From Sedimentitalea nanhaiensis DSM 24252 (GTDB lineage Bacteria > Pseudomonadota > Alphaproteobacteria > Rhodobacterales > Rhodobacteraceae): a stretch of 64,000 nucleotides of DNA. Positions 1-8,342 of this stretch are shown here, piece after piece; the stretch's first letter is position 1, and each line of letters starts with the position of its first letter. Below the pieces are notes generated by a model. That model had not been told where the DNA came from, ran no database searches, and saw nothing but the letters and a program-made list of their open reading frames with translations. Location of the stretch: positions 1,202,045 to 1,266,044 of the forward strand of contig NZ_KI421509.1 in assembly GCF_000473225.1 (NCBI RefSeq). Reading direction: 5' to 3'. Position numbers and translations under genes: made by a program.

Positions 1-32
1 AAACGTCCGCCCATGTCATGCACCCGGGTCAT
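1..32 (-). CDS. nthB: Nitrile hydratase subunit beta, N-terminal fragment
   Basis: Only the first ten codons are inside the window. They read [10 protein letters not shown], which resembles the usual N-terminus of nitrile hydratase beta subunits (M-x-x-x-HD-x-GG). The ATG (32..30) overlaps the TGA of the alpha gene (31..29) in an ATGA arrangement, so translation is probably coupled. The alpha-then-beta order is the usual one for cobalt-type enzymes. The rest of the gene lies to the left of the window and could not be examined. Confidence 0.75.
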   Translation of the reverse strand, partial: MTRVHDMGGR

Positions 33-643
33 CGCGGAGATTTCGGCAAGCCGGTGCCGATCATGCTGTCGCGGGTGACCAACTCTGACAGTTGGGTCAG
101 GTCCATGCTTTCGGTGCCTTCGGGGCGCATGGGCAGCACCAGATAGCGGACCTCGGCGGTGCTGTCCCACACCCGCACGGCGGTTGCCTCTGGCAAGGTC
201 ACGCCGAACTCGGCCAGAACCCTGCGCGGCTCGCGCACCGCCCGCGCGCGATAGGCATCGGATTTGTACCATCCCGGCGGAATCCCCAACAGCGGCCACG
301 GATAACAGCTGCACAGGGTGCAAACGACCATATTGTGGATTTCCGGCGTATTTTCGACCACCACGACATGCTCGCCCTGGCGTCCGTAATGCCCCATTTC
401 GGCGATCACAGAGTCGGCGTCGCGCAACAAAGCGCCACGAAACGCCGGATCGCTCCAGGCCCGGGCAACCACCTCGGCACCGTTCTTTGGGCCGATGCGG
501 TTTTGATACGTGTCTATGATCTCGTCCAGCGCTGCGGGGTCGACCAGCCCCTTGCGGGTCAGGATCGTCTCCAGCGCCTTGACCCGCAACGCCGGGTCCG
601 ATGGTAAAAGCGCATGTGGATGGTCGTGATGATCGTGTGGCAT
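29..643 (-). CDS. nthA: Nitrile hydratase subunit alpha, cobalt type
   Basis: This 204-residue protein is the metal-binding subunit of nitrile hydratase, which hydrates nitriles to amides in the cytoplasm. The metal-binding claw VCTLCSC is visible with cysteines at residues 108, 111 and 113. Threonine after the first cysteine is typical of the non-corrin cobalt enzymes, whereas iron enzymes have serine there. In known enzymes the second and third cysteines are oxidised after translation. Length is normal for the family. The N-terminus is histidine-rich ([10 protein letters not shown]). The beta gene follows with a 4-bp overlap. No activator gene is visible; it may lie further left. A nickel/cobalt transporter (3640..4527) is nearby, but the genes are not in one operon. 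Confidence 0.93.
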   Translation of the reverse strand: MPHDHHDHPHALLPSDPALRVKALETILTRKGLVDPAALDEIIDTYQNRIGPKNGAEVVARAWSDPAFRGALLRDADSVIAEMGHYGRQGEHVVVVENTPEIHNMVVCTLCSCYPWPLLGIPPGWYKSDAYRARAVREPRRVLAEFGVTLPEATAVRVWDSTAEVRYLVLPMRPEGTESMDLTQLSELVTRDSMIGTGLPKSPR

Positions 644-768
644 GGGCCGAGAATGGCGGCAGACCGGGCGATTTGTCCAGTCCCAACATCCTCCCTTGCC
701 CCTGTCGGCATTCTTGCCTACATACCGCCCGATACGAAACGCCGAAACGCTCTACGCCGCAGGTCCCC

Positions 769-1131
769 ATGGAAAATGTCATTCTGATCGTCCACCTCAT
801 TCTGGCCCTTGGCCTGATCGGCGTGGTGCTGTTGCAGCGCTCCGAAGGCGGCGGTCTGGGGATGGGCGGCGGCGGCGGCGGCGCGATGACGGGGCGCGCG
901 GCGGCAACGGCATTGGGCAAATTGACCTGGATCCTGGCGATCGCCTTCATCTGCACCTCGATCACGCTGACCATTCTGGCGGCCCAAAAGGCCAGCGGAA
1001 CATCCGTGATCGATCGTCTGGGCGGTTCGGCACCGCAGGCGGAAGAGACCGTTCCGGCATTGCCCAGCGGCAGCGATCTGTTGCCGCCGAGCGCGGACGA
1101 CACCGCACCATTGGTACCCAAAGCCGACTGA
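769..1131 (+). CDS. secG: Protein translocase subunit SecG
   Basis: A 120-residue inner-membrane subunit of the SecYEG translocon. It begins MENVILIVHLILALGLIGVV (first membrane helix), followed by the characteristic LLQRSEGGGLG segment and a glycine-rich loop, then a second helix at about residues 46-66. The C-terminal tail is acidic and proline-rich, as in other alphaproteobacteria. The ATG at 769 was chosen because the helix starts at once; upstream in-frame codons do not resemble the family. The gene lies just ahead of pyrG, a common alphaproteobacterial order, and is divergent from nthA. Confidence 0.95.
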   Translation: MENVILIVHLILALGLIGVVLLQRSEGGGLGMGGGGGGAMTGRAAATALGKLTWILAIAFICTSITLTILAAQKASGTSVIDRLGGSAPQAEETVPALPSGSDLLPPSADDTAPLVPKAD

Positions 1132-1301
1132 GGCCTTGTAGGCTCCACAACACTTTGACCAAAGATTAACCGGCGCAACAGGATCTTGCGGTTCTCTTGC
1201 GCGAGTGGGGCGAATCCTGCTAGGATAAAACCCCGTGATATTCCGGTTTTATGGACCGGTCAGGCACTAAGAATTCGACACTCACGGGGGCAGCCAACAG
1301 C

Positions 1302-2945
1302 ATGGCACGATTCATTTTTATCACTGGTGGCGTTGTGTCTTCGCTGGGCAAAGGTCTGGCGTCGGCCGCTTTGGGCGCGTTGCTTCAGGCGCGCGGTTTT
1401 TCGGTGCGTCTGCGCAAGCTGGACCCTTATCTGAACGTCGATCCCGGCACCATGAGCCCGTTTGAGCATGGCGAAGTCTTCGTCACCGATGACGGGGCGG
1501 AAACCGATCTGGACCTGGGCCACTATGAACGCTTTACCGGAGTTGCCGCGCGCAGCACCGACAGCGTCAGCTCCGGGCGCATCTATTCCACCGTTCTGGA
1601 AAAGGAACGCCGCGGCGACTATCTGGGAAAAACCATCCAGGTCATTCCGCATGTCACCAATGAAATCAAGGACTTCATATCGATCGGCGAAGACGAGGTC
1701 GATTTCATGCTCTGCGAGATCGGCGGCACGGTAGGCGACATCGAGGGCTTGCCGTTTTTCGAGGCCATCCGCCAATTCAGCCAGGACCGTCCGCGCGGTC
1801 AGTGCATATTCATGCATCTGACCCTGTTGCCGTTTATCAAAGCCAGTGGTGAATTGAAAACCAAGCCGACCCAGCACAGCGTCAAGGAATTGCGCAGCAT
1901 CGGGTTGGCACCCGATATTCTAGTCTGCCGCTCCGAGGGCACGATCCCCGAAAAGGAACGCGAAAAGCTGGCCCTGTTCTGCAACGTGCGCCCGGATGCG
2001 GTGATTGCCGCTCAGGATCTGAAATCGATCTACGAGGCACCGCTGGCCTATCACCGCGAGGGTCTGGATCAGGCCGTGCTGGATGCCTTCGCGATCACCC
2101 CGGCGCCAAAACCCAACCTGGACCGCTGGGAGGACGTGGCCGACCGGATCTACAATCCCGAAGGCGAGGTCAAGGTGGCCATCGTCGGCAAATACACCCA
2201 GCTGGAAGACGCCTACAAGTCCATCGCCGAGGCGCTGACCCATGGCGGCATGGCGAACCGTGTCAAGGTGTGCATCGAATGGGTCGATGCCGAAATTTTC
2301 GATACCGAGGATCCGGCCCCTTATCTGGAAGGGTTCCACGCCATTCTGGTGCCCGGCGGGTTTGGCGAACGCGGTACCGAAGGCAAGATCAAGGCGGCCG
2401 AATTCGCCCGTACCCGCAAGGTGCCCTATCTGGGCATCTGTCTGGGCATGCAGATGGCCGTGATCGAAGCGGCGCGCAACGTGGCCGGGCTGAAAACCGC
2501 CGGCTCCGAGGAATTCGACCACGAGGCTGGCAAAAAGCGCTTTGAACCGGTGGTCTATCATCTCAAGGAATGGGTGCAGGGCAGCCGCCGGGTCGAACGT
2601 AAGGTCGGCGATGACAAGGGCGGCACCATGCGCTTGGGCGCTTATGACGCCACGCTGGCCGAGGGATCGCGCGTCGCGCAGGTTTATGGCAGCACCCATA
2701 TAGAGGAGCGGCACCGACACCGGTATGAGGTCGACATCAAGTACCGCGAAAAGCTGGAGGAGACCGGGCTGAAATTTTCAGGGATGTCGCCCGACGGGCG
2801 CCTGCCGGAAATCGTCGAATGGCAGGACCACCCCTGGTTCATCGGCGTCCAATTTCACCCGGAACTGAAATCCAAACCCTTTGCCCCGCATCCGCTGTTC
2901 GCCGATTTTGTCCGCGCCGCCAAGGAGACGTCGCGGCTGGTCTGA
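1302..2945 (+). CDS. pyrG: CTP synthase
   Basis: This 547-residue enzyme converts UTP, ATP and glutamine to CTP, the last step of pyrimidine nucleotide synthesis. The N-terminal synthetase domain opens with [18 protein letters not shown], the ATP-binding loop of the family. The C-terminal class I glutamine amidotransferase domain carries the nucleophile motif GICLGMQ and the late histidine-glutamate pair in VQFHPE. Length matches the family. The ATG at 1302 gives the canonical start; an in-frame codon at 1251 would add 17 residues that look non-native. Confidence 0.98.
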   Translation: MARFIFITGGVVSSLGKGLASAALGALLQARGFSVRLRKLDPYLNVDPGTMSPFEHGEVFVTDDGAETDLDLGHYERFTGVAARSTDSVSSGRIYSTVLEKERRGDYLGKTIQVIPHVTNEIKDFISIGEDEVDFMLCEIGGTVGDIEGLPFFEAIRQFSQDRPRGQCIFMHLTLLPFIKASGELKTKPTQHSVKELRSIGLAPDILVCRSEGTIPEKEREKLALFCNVRPDAVIAAQDLKSIYEAPLAYHREGLDQAVLDAFAITPAPKPNLDRWEDVADRIYNPEGEVKVAIVGKYTQLEDAYKSIAEALTHGGMANRVKVCIEWVDAEIFDTEDPAPYLEGFHAILVPGGFGERGTEGKIKAAEFARTRKVPYLGICLGMQMAVIEAARNVAGLKTAGSEEFDHEAGKKRFEPVVYHLKEWVQGSRRVERKVGDDKGGTMRLGAYDATLAEGSRVAQVYGSTHIEERHRHRYEVDIKYREKLEETGLKFSGMSPDGRLPEIVEWQDHPWFIGVQFHPELKSKPFAPHPLFADFVRAAKETSRLV

Positions 2946-3004
2946 AGCAGGCAACCGCCATCCTGCTATTGCCCGTCCGCGGGAGGACGACTAGATTGCA
3001 GCGC

Positions 3005-3655
3005 ATGGCCCGTTTCCTCGTTCCGTTCCTGTGCTTGATGCCGCTTTCGGCGGCGGCGCATCCGCATATCTTCGTCGATGTCGGGTTCGATATCGTTCTG
3101 GATGATGCAGGCAGCTTGACCCATCTGCGTGTCACCTGGGCCTATGACGACTATTATTCGTTGCTCATCACTCAGGATCTGGAACTGGATCAGGATTTTG
3201 ACGGCGCGCTGACCGCTGAAGAAACCGACAAGCTGACCGGATTTGACATGCAATGGGTCGACGGCTTCAACGGCGATCTCGAGGCGACTCTGGACGACGT
3301 CCCTCTGGATTTGTCAAGACCGACCGAGGCAACGGCTGCGCTAAAGGCTGGTCGAATCATCACGACCCATGTGCGCAGTGTGGCCGGCGCGCCTGTGCTA
3401 GCGGGGCATGCCTTGTCGCTCAAACCCTATGACGCGACCTATTATACCGCTTACGAGATCGGGCAACCCGTCAAGCTGATTGGCGGCGCCGGTTGCATGC
3501 TGGATCAGATCCTGCCGGATGTGGATGCCCAGCTTGCCCAGATGCGGGAGATGTTGCTCGAGGTCGATGCCTCAACCGACTTGCAGGACGCTGGCCTGCC
3601 CAAGATGGGGGCCCAATTCGCCACCGAGATCCGGGTCTCATGCCCCGCATCCTGA
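3005..3655 (+). CDS. DUF1007 family periplasmic protein
   Basis: A 216-residue protein with a cleavable-looking signal peptide (MARFLVPFLCLMPLSAAA) followed directly by HPHIFVDV, the histidine motif that opens DUF1007 proteins. The function is not established. The family is repeatedly found beside NicO/RcnA-type nickel-cobalt transporters, and here its last 16 bases overlap the start of such a gene. That makes a periplasmic metal-binding partner of the transporter a reasonable inference. There is a single pair of cysteines, one in the central region and one near the C-terminus. The start was chosen for the intact signal peptide. Confidence 0.85.
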   Translation: MARFLVPFLCLMPLSAAAHPHIFVDVGFDIVLDDAGSLTHLRVTWAYDDYYSLLITQDLELDQDFDGALTAEETDKLTGFDMQWVDGFNGDLEATLDDVPLDLSRPTEATAALKAGRIITTHVRSVAGAPVLAGHALSLKPYDATYYTAYEIGQPVKLIGGAGCMLDQILPDVDAQLAQMREMLLEVDASTDLQDAGLPKMGAQFATEIRVSCPAS

Positions 3656-4527
3656 TTGCCGCGACGCTGTTGGCCCTGACGGTTCTGGGCCTCGTCTGGT
3701 TCAGCGGAGGTTTTGATCACATCACCTCTTGGGCGGCATTGGAGCAACGCGAATTCCAGAACCGGATCGCGCGCAATTTGCGTGGTCTGCGTGCGGGCGA
3801 GGCCGGAGCCTTTGCCCTGCTTATGACCGCCTGTTTCGCCTATGGTTTCTTTCACGCGGTCGGCCCCGGCCACGGCAAAGTGCTGATCGGGGGCTACGGG
3901 CTGGGTCGCCAGATACCGGTGTTTCGATTGGCCGTCATCGGTCTGGCATCGTCTTTGGGACAGGCCGTGACCGCGGTATTTCTGGTCTATGCCGGTGTGT
4001 TGATCCTTTCAATCGGACGCGAACGCATGATCGGTGTGACCGAACAGGTGATGGCCCCTGTTTCCTACGGTGCCATCGCATTGGTCGGCTGTTGGCTGGT
4101 CTGGCGCGGTATGCGGCGTGCCCTGCATGCGCGCCCCGACACGCACCACCACGATCAGCATTGCGGCTGCGGACATCGCCATGGTCCGACATTGCAGGAA
4201 GTTGGCCAGGCACAGTCGTTCAAAGAATGTTTGGCCCTGATTGCGAGCATTGCCATTCGTCCCTGCACCGGAGCGCTGTTTGTGCTGCTCATCACCTGGC
4301 AGATGGGAATCGGCGCGGTCGGGATCGCAGGTGCCTTTGCCATGGCACTGGGAACCGCCACGGTGACCGTCGCGGTCGGGATCGGTGCGGCGGGTTTGCG
4401 CGGCGGCCTGATCGGATCGTTGACCGGCAGCCGTTTTGCAACCCAGGTGTTGCCCGCCATCGAGGTGACAGCCGGGCTGGTTGTCGTGCTGTTGTCGGGC
4501 GGGTTGTTGCTGCGGTCGCTGGCCTGA
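3640..4527 (+). CDS. NicO/RcnA-family nickel-cobalt transporter
   Basis: A 295-residue inner-membrane protein. After a first hydrophobic helix it shows FFHAVGPGHGKVLIGGY, the metal-site motif of the NicO family. Several further helices are separated by a cytoplasm- or periplasm-facing histidine/cysteine-rich loop (HTHHHDQHCGCGHRHG-like, around residues 165-187) typical of metal exporters such as RcnA. A second signature, RPCTGALFVL, lies near residue 210. The start ATG sits inside the 3' end of the DUF1007 gene (16-bp overlap), so the two are probably co-translated. Whether it imports or exports metal cannot be settled from sequence. Confidence 0.88.
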   Translation: MPRILIAATLLALTVLGLVWFSGGFDHITSWAALEQREFQNRIARNLRGLRAGEAGAFALLMTACFAYGFFHAVGPGHGKVLIGGYGLGRQIPVFRLAVIGLASSLGQAVTAVFLVYAGVLILSIGRERMIGVTEQVMAPVSYGAIALVGCWLVWRGMRRALHARPDTHHHDQHCGCGHRHGPTLQEVGQAQSFKECLALIASIAIRPCTGALFVLLITWQMGIGAVGIAGAFAMALGTATVTVAVGIGAAGLRGGLIGSLTGSRFATQVLPAIEVTAGLVVVLLSGGLLLRSLA

Positions 4528-4597
4528 TCGGCATCGTCATTGCCTGCGGCCCGAAACTGCTGCACGGTCGCGACCAGACCATTTAGCGGAGTTTACG

Positions 4598-4891
4598 ATG
4601 GCAAAGGGATATTGGGTCGCACATGTCGATGTTGACGACATGGAAACCTACAAGAATTACGTCGCCGCCAATGCCGCGCCTTTTGCCGAGTATGGCGCGC
4701 GTTTCCTGGTGCGGGGCGGCGAACATCGCATTGCCGAGGGCGTTGTGCGCACGCGCACGGTTGTTATCGAGTTCGACAGCTACGAGGCAGCGCTCGCCTG
4801 TTACGATAGCGTCAGCTATCAGACCGCCAAGGAAATTCGCGATCCGGTGTCGGTCAGCGATCTGGTGATCGTCCAGGGCTACGATGGGTAG
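4598..4891 (+). CDS. DUF1330 domain-containing protein
   Basis: A 97-residue cytoplasmic protein covering a single DUF1330 domain, a small ferredoxin-like dimeric alpha-beta barrel fold. It begins MAKGYWVAHVDVDD, has the family pattern of YxxYVAANAAPF, and a central FLVRGGEHRIAEG stretch. Its biochemical role is unknown. A Shine-Dalgarno-like GCGGAG lies about 7 bases upstream of the ATG at 4598. It follows the NicO gene after a 70-bp gap on the same strand. Confidence 0.88.
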   Translation: MAKGYWVAHVDVDDMETYKNYVAANAAPFAEYGARFLVRGGEHRIAEGVVRTRTVVIEFDSYEAALACYDSVSYQTAKEIRDPVSVSDLVIVQGYDG

Positions 4892-4933
4892 GTCCCTCTT
4901 GGCGTTCTCCTGCATACAGCGTAGAGTTACATC

Positions 4934-5386
4934 ATGTTAAACAAGCTGTTTTCCGCGTTCCGCACCAACACCTCCGAGCCACTGCCCGACCCGGATGCCG
5001 AATTGGCATTGGGAGCGTTGCTGGTACGCGTGGCGATGTCGGACAAGGACTATCAGGTCGAAGAGATCAGCCTGATCGACCGTATTCTGGCGCGCCTGTT
5101 TCAGCACAACGCCATCGAGGCAGCCAAAATTCGCGCCACTTGCGAAAAGCTGCACGCTGCGGCCCCCGAAACCGACACCTTTGCCAAACTGATCCGCGAG
5201 ACAACCGGGCTTGAAGACCGATTGGCCGCGCTGGATGCATTGTGGGAGGTCGTGCTGGCAGATGGCGATCCGAAAGAGGATGAATTGCGGGTGGTGGAAA
5301 GTGCGCGCAAGGCGATGGGCCTGAGCTTTATCGAAAGCAAAGCCGCCCGGGAGCGCGCCGAACAGGCCGCAAATTCAACTTCCTAG
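4934..5386 (+). CDS. TerB-like protein (first of a tandem pair)
   Basis: A 150-residue, mostly helical protein with the TerB/tellurite-resistance fold: an early ALGALLVRVAMSDKDYQVEEI segment with acidic residues, then a second, internally related half LDALWEVVLADGDPKEDE. TerB-like domains bind metal through such acidic clusters, but the role of stand-alone copies in roseobacters is unknown. The next gene (5423..5860) is clearly related, with the same ALTALLVRVARSDNDYAPAEVDRIDRI pattern, so this looks like a local duplication. No other tellurite genes are present. Confidence 0.82.
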   Translation: MLNKLFSAFRTNTSEPLPDPDAELALGALLVRVAMSDKDYQVEEISLIDRILARLFQHNAIEAAKIRATCEKLHAAAPETDTFAKLIRETTGLEDRLAALDALWEVVLADGDPKEDELRVVESARKAMGLSFIESKAARERAEQAANSTS

Positions 5387-5422
5387 TTGGCGCACCCGCA
5401 GTAACCGCCTATATCTTCTTTC

Positions 5423-5860
5423 ATGTTTGGTGACCTGCTCAAACGGCTGACCCAGCCGGACCCGCCCCAACTGCCCGATGGCGATGCCCGTCTCGCGCTG
5501 ACCGCCTTGCTGGTGCGTGTTGCACGCTCTGACAATGATTATGCACCGGCCGAAGTCGACCGCATAGACCGCATCATTTCACAGCGCTATGGCCTGTCGC
5601 CGTTTCAGGCCGTCGAGTTGCGCGGACAGGCGGAAACGCTGGAGACCCAGGCCCCCGACACGGTGCGCTTTACCCGGGCGATCAAGGATGCCGTTCCCTA
5701 CGAAGACCGCCGCTCGGTCGTCGAGGCGTTGTGGGCCGTTGTTCTTGTCGATGGCGAGCGCACGCAGGAAGAAGACGCGCTGTTGCGTCTGGTTGCCAGC
5801 CTGCTGGGGGTCAACGACGTCGACAGCGCGGTCGCGCGTCACCAGGCCGCGCAAGAATGA
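5423..5860 (+). CDS. TerB-like protein (second of a tandem pair)
   Basis: A 145-residue homologue of the protein encoded just upstream. It shares the opening pattern (phenylalanine-leucine-rich start, PDPP/DPDAxLAL, ALLVRVA-SD-DY) and the second repeat EALWAVVLVDGERTQEED. The stop codon overlaps the ATG of the next gene by four bases (ATGA), so expression is probably coupled to the PhnD-like protein. A third, more distant TerB-like gene lies at 55887..56342. Function is unknown. Confidence 0.82.
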   Translation: MFGDLLKRLTQPDPPQLPDGDARLALTALLVRVARSDNDYAPAEVDRIDRIISQRYGLSPFQAVELRGQAETLETQAPDTVRFTRAIKDAVPYEDRRSVVEALWAVVLVDGERTQEEDALLRLVASLLGVNDVDSAVARHQAAQE

Positions 5861-6591
5861 TCGCAATGCTGGGCATGTATGACATGCCCGCAGTTCAGCC
5901 CGCCAACAACCGGTTCTGGACATTGATTCGCGCCCATCTGGGCGCGGGGCCGGATCATTTGACCCGCAGCGAAGATTTCTGGCAGATCTGGCAATCGCCG
6001 GATCTGTTGCTGGCGCAGACCTGCGGCATGCCGTACCGCACACGGTTACATCCCGAAGTAAATCTGGTCGGCACCCCCGATTATGGTCTGCCAGGGTGCC
6101 CGCCGGGGCACTATCGCTCTGTTCTCGTGGTGCATGCGGATGCAAAGGGCGACTCTGAAGCGGACTTTGCGGACGGGACATTTGCCTATAACGAGACGCT
6201 CTCGCAATCGGGGTGGGCCGCGCCGATGACCCATTTTGCCGCATCGGGCGTGCGCTTCGGCACGTTTCTGCCCACGGGTGCCCACGCCAATTCGGCCCGG
6301 GCCGTGGCCCAGGGGCACGCGGATATGGCTGCACTGGATGCGATGACATGGCGTCTGTTGCAACGACATGACCCCCTAGCGGCAAGGCTTCGAGTGATTG
6401 CCACGACCCCGCCAACGCCCGGTTTGCCCTATATTACGGCCCGCCATCGGGACCCGGCCCCGATTGCCCATGCGGTGCGGGCGGCGATTGCGGACATCGC
6501 CCCGGCGGACCGTTCCGCCCTGCATCTGCTGGGCCTTGCAGATATCGACAAGGCGGCCTATCTGGCCGTTCCCAATCCGCCCGCACCCTGA
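5857..6591 (+). CDS. PhnD/SsuA/transferrin-family periplasmic binding protein-like
   Basis: A 244-residue protein with the layout of type 2 periplasmic binding proteins of the PhnD group: a QTCGMPYRTRLHPEVNLVGTPDY segment, a GHYRSVLVVH strand, and an ALDAMTWRLLQRHDP segment near the second lobe. Unlike classical members it has no signal peptide and no lipobox, starting MIAMLGMYDMPAVQ. It may therefore act in the cytoplasm or be exported by another route. There are no transporter subunits next to it. Translation is coupled to the upstream TerB-like gene by ATGA. The ligand is unknown; phosphonate/phosphate is only a family-level guess. Confidence 0.75.
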   Translation: MIAMLGMYDMPAVQPANNRFWTLIRAHLGAGPDHLTRSEDFWQIWQSPDLLLAQTCGMPYRTRLHPEVNLVGTPDYGLPGCPPGHYRSVLVVHADAKGDSEADFADGTFAYNETLSQSGWAAPMTHFAASGVRFGTFLPTGAHANSARAVAQGHADMAALDAMTWRLLQRHDPLAARLRVIATTPPTPGLPYITARHRDPAPIAHAVRAAIADIAPADRSALHLLGLADIDKAAYLAVPNPPAP

Positions 6592-6612
6592 CGATTGCGC
6601 TGTCCAATTGGT

Positions 6613-6627
6613 CAAATCGGAGATTTG
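6613..6627. promoter_or_regulatory. Inverted repeat upstream of the ABC transporter operon
   Basis: CAAATC-gga-GATTTG is a perfect 6-bp inverted repeat with a 3-base spacer, about 90 bases before the GTG start of the transporter ATPase gene. It lies in an A+T-richer stretch that probably contains the operon promoter. It could be an operator or a small hairpin. No regulator gene is adjacent, so the binding protein is unknown. Confidence 0.4.
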
Positions 6628-6715
6628 CCAGCGTTACCCGCCGTATTGCAAGTTGCATTGTGCCAAATTTTCATTCCTATTACCACTCTAACACTGCCCC
6701 AATGACGGACCCAAC

Positions 6716-7492
6716 GTGACAGACAATCCAGCCGTTATCGAAATCAAGGATCTGCACAAAAGCTATGGCCAGCTCGAGGTGCTCAAAGGCGTCGATATTC
6801 ACGCCTGCCGTGGCGACGTTGTTTCGCTGATCGGGTCTTCCGGTTCTGGCAAGTCCACCCTTTTGCGTTGCGCCAACCTGCTGGAAGACAGCCAGCAGGG
6901 CGAGATCCTGTTCAAAGGCGAACCGGTTTTCTGGAAAGGCGCGGGCCACAACCGCCGCCCTGGCGATGCCAAACAGGTTCTGCGCATCCGTACAAACCTG
7001 TCGATGGTATTCCAGCAATTCAATCTGTGGGCGCATATGACGATCCTGCAGAATGTGATGGAGGCCCCGGTCACGGTGCTGAACCGCGACAAGGCCGAGG
7101 TCGAAGAGGCCGCGCGCGGCTATCTGGCCAAGGTGGGCATCGGCGACAAATGCGACGTCTACCCGGCGCAACTGTCCGGTGGGCAGCAACAGCGCGCCGC
7201 GATCGCCCGCGCCCTGTGCATGGAGCCCGAGGCCCTGTTGTTTGACGAGCCCACATCGGCGCTGGACCCGGAACTGGAACAGGAGGTGGTCAAGGTGATC
7301 AAGGATCTGGCCACCGAAGGGCGCACCATGCTGATTGTCACCCATGACATGAAACTGGCGGCCGATGTCAGCGATCATGTCGTGTTCCTGCACCAGGGGC
7401 TGATCGAAGAACAAGGACCGCCCGGGACACTGTTCGACGCACCAAAATCGGAACGGCTGCGTGGGTTCCTTTCGGCCACCCACGCCGCGTAA
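6716..7492 (+). CDS. Polar amino acid-type ABC transporter ATP-binding protein
   Basis: This 258-residue ATPase belongs to the HisP/GlnQ family of importers. Walker A is GSSGSGKST, the signature is LSGGQQQRAAIARAL, and Walker B is ALLFDEPTSALDP followed by the switch histidine in IVTHDM. Like HisP, it has an insertion between Walker A and the Q-loop (GHNRRPGDAKQVLRIRTN). It probably starts with GTG at 6716; an ATG at 6702 is out of frame. It leads an operon with a binding protein and two permeases. Downstream gamma-glutamylation genes suggest an amine or basic amino acid substrate. Confidence 0.93.
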   Translation: MTDNPAVIEIKDLHKSYGQLEVLKGVDIHACRGDVVSLIGSSGSGKSTLLRCANLLEDSQQGEILFKGEPVFWKGAGHNRRPGDAKQVLRIRTNLSMVFQQFNLWAHMTILQNVMEAPVTVLNRDKAEVEEAARGYLAKVGIGDKCDVYPAQLSGGQQQRAAIARALCMEPEALLFDEPTSALDPELEQEVVKVIKDLATEGRTMLIVTHDMKLAADVSDHVVFLHQGLIEEQGPPGTLFDAPKSERLRGFLSATHAA

Positions 7493-7522
7493 AACAAAAA
7501 GAAACCAAGGGAGTACCAAAAA

Positions 7523-8281
7523 ATGAAGAAACTTATCCTGGGCACTGCCGCCCTCGCCCTGACTGCCGGGATGGCGTTTGCCCAAGACAACACCATCCGC
7601 ATGGGCACCGAGGGTGCCTATCCTCCGTACAACTTCATCAATGATGCCGGCGAAGTGGACGGGTTCGAGCGTGAAGTCGGCGACGAGCTGTGCAAACGCG
7701 CCGAACTGACCTGTGAATGGGTCAAGAACGACTGGGATTCGATCATTCCCAACCTGGTGTCGGGCAACTATGACACCATCATGGCCGGGATGAGCATCAC
7801 GGATGAGCGCGAAGAGGTGATCGACTTCACCCAGAACTATTACCCGCCAACCGCCTCGGCCTATGTGGGTGCTGCTGAGGGGCTGGACGTGACCTCCGCC
7901 ATCGTGGCGGCCCAGACCGCAACGATTCAGGCCGGGTATATCGCCGAAAGCGGTGCCACTCTGGTTGAATTTGCGACACCCGAAGAAACAGTCGCCGCCG
8001 TACGCAACGGCGAGGCCGACGCAGTATTCGCGGATCTGGACTATCTTGTGCCGCTGGTCGAGGAATCCGGCGGCGAACTGGTCTTTGTAGGCGATGCGGT
8101 GCCGCTGGGCGGTGGTATCGGCATGGGCCTGCGCGAAAGCGACACCGAGTTGCGCGACAAGTTCGACGCCGCCATTGCCTCGATGAAAGAGGACGGAACG
8201 CTGAACACGCTGCTGAAAAAGTGGTTCGGCGAGGACACCCAAGTCTATGGCGAGGATGGCGCGGCCGCCAGCGGCTCCTAA
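7523..8281 (+). CDS. Polar amino acid-type periplasmic substrate-binding protein
   Basis: A 252-residue binding protein with a signal peptide (MKKLILGTAALALTAGMAFA, cleavage before QDN). The mature part shows MGTEGAYPPYNFIN and SITDEREEVIDFT. The latter arginine binds the substrate carboxylate in HisJ/ArtJ/LAO-type proteins. Two additional cysteines in LCKRAELTC may form a disulfide, also seen in HisJ. A good ribosome-binding site (AAGGGAG) precedes the ATG. The ligand cannot be read from the sequence; its place in front of PuuA/PuuB-like genes points to an amino-group-bearing compound. Confidence 0.93.
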   Translation: MKKLILGTAALALTAGMAFAQDNTIRMGTEGAYPPYNFINDAGEVDGFEREVGDELCKRAELTCEWVKNDWDSIIPNLVSGNYDTIMAGMSITDEREEVIDFTQNYYPPTASAYVGAAEGLDVTSAIVAAQTATIQAGYIAESGATLVEFATPEETVAAVRNGEADAVFADLDYLVPLVEESGGELVFVGDAVPLGGGIGMGLRESDTELRDKFDAAIASMKEDGTLNTLLKKWFGEDTQVYGEDGAAASGS

Positions 8282-8296
8282 ACGCCCCAGATGAAC

Positions 8297-8322
8297 GCCG
8301 GGCGGCGCAAGCGCCGCCCGGC
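8297..8322 (+). other. Strong intergenic hairpin between binding-protein and permease genes
   Basis: A 12-bp perfect inverted repeat (GCCGGGCGGCGC and its complement) separated by AA; realistically a 10-bp stem with a GCAAGC loop. It is not followed by a T tract, so it is not an intrinsic terminator. Hairpins in this position, just after the binding-protein gene, are known in other importers to protect the upstream mRNA from 3' decay and so give more binding protein than permease. Confidence 0.75.
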
Positions 8323-8342
8323 ACACCCGTAAAGGCGCCGAT

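Noticed and set aside
6680-8326. 548-codon minus-strand frame opposite the ABC transporter genes
   Set aside because: Antisense to two clearly recognised transporter genes; no family similarity.
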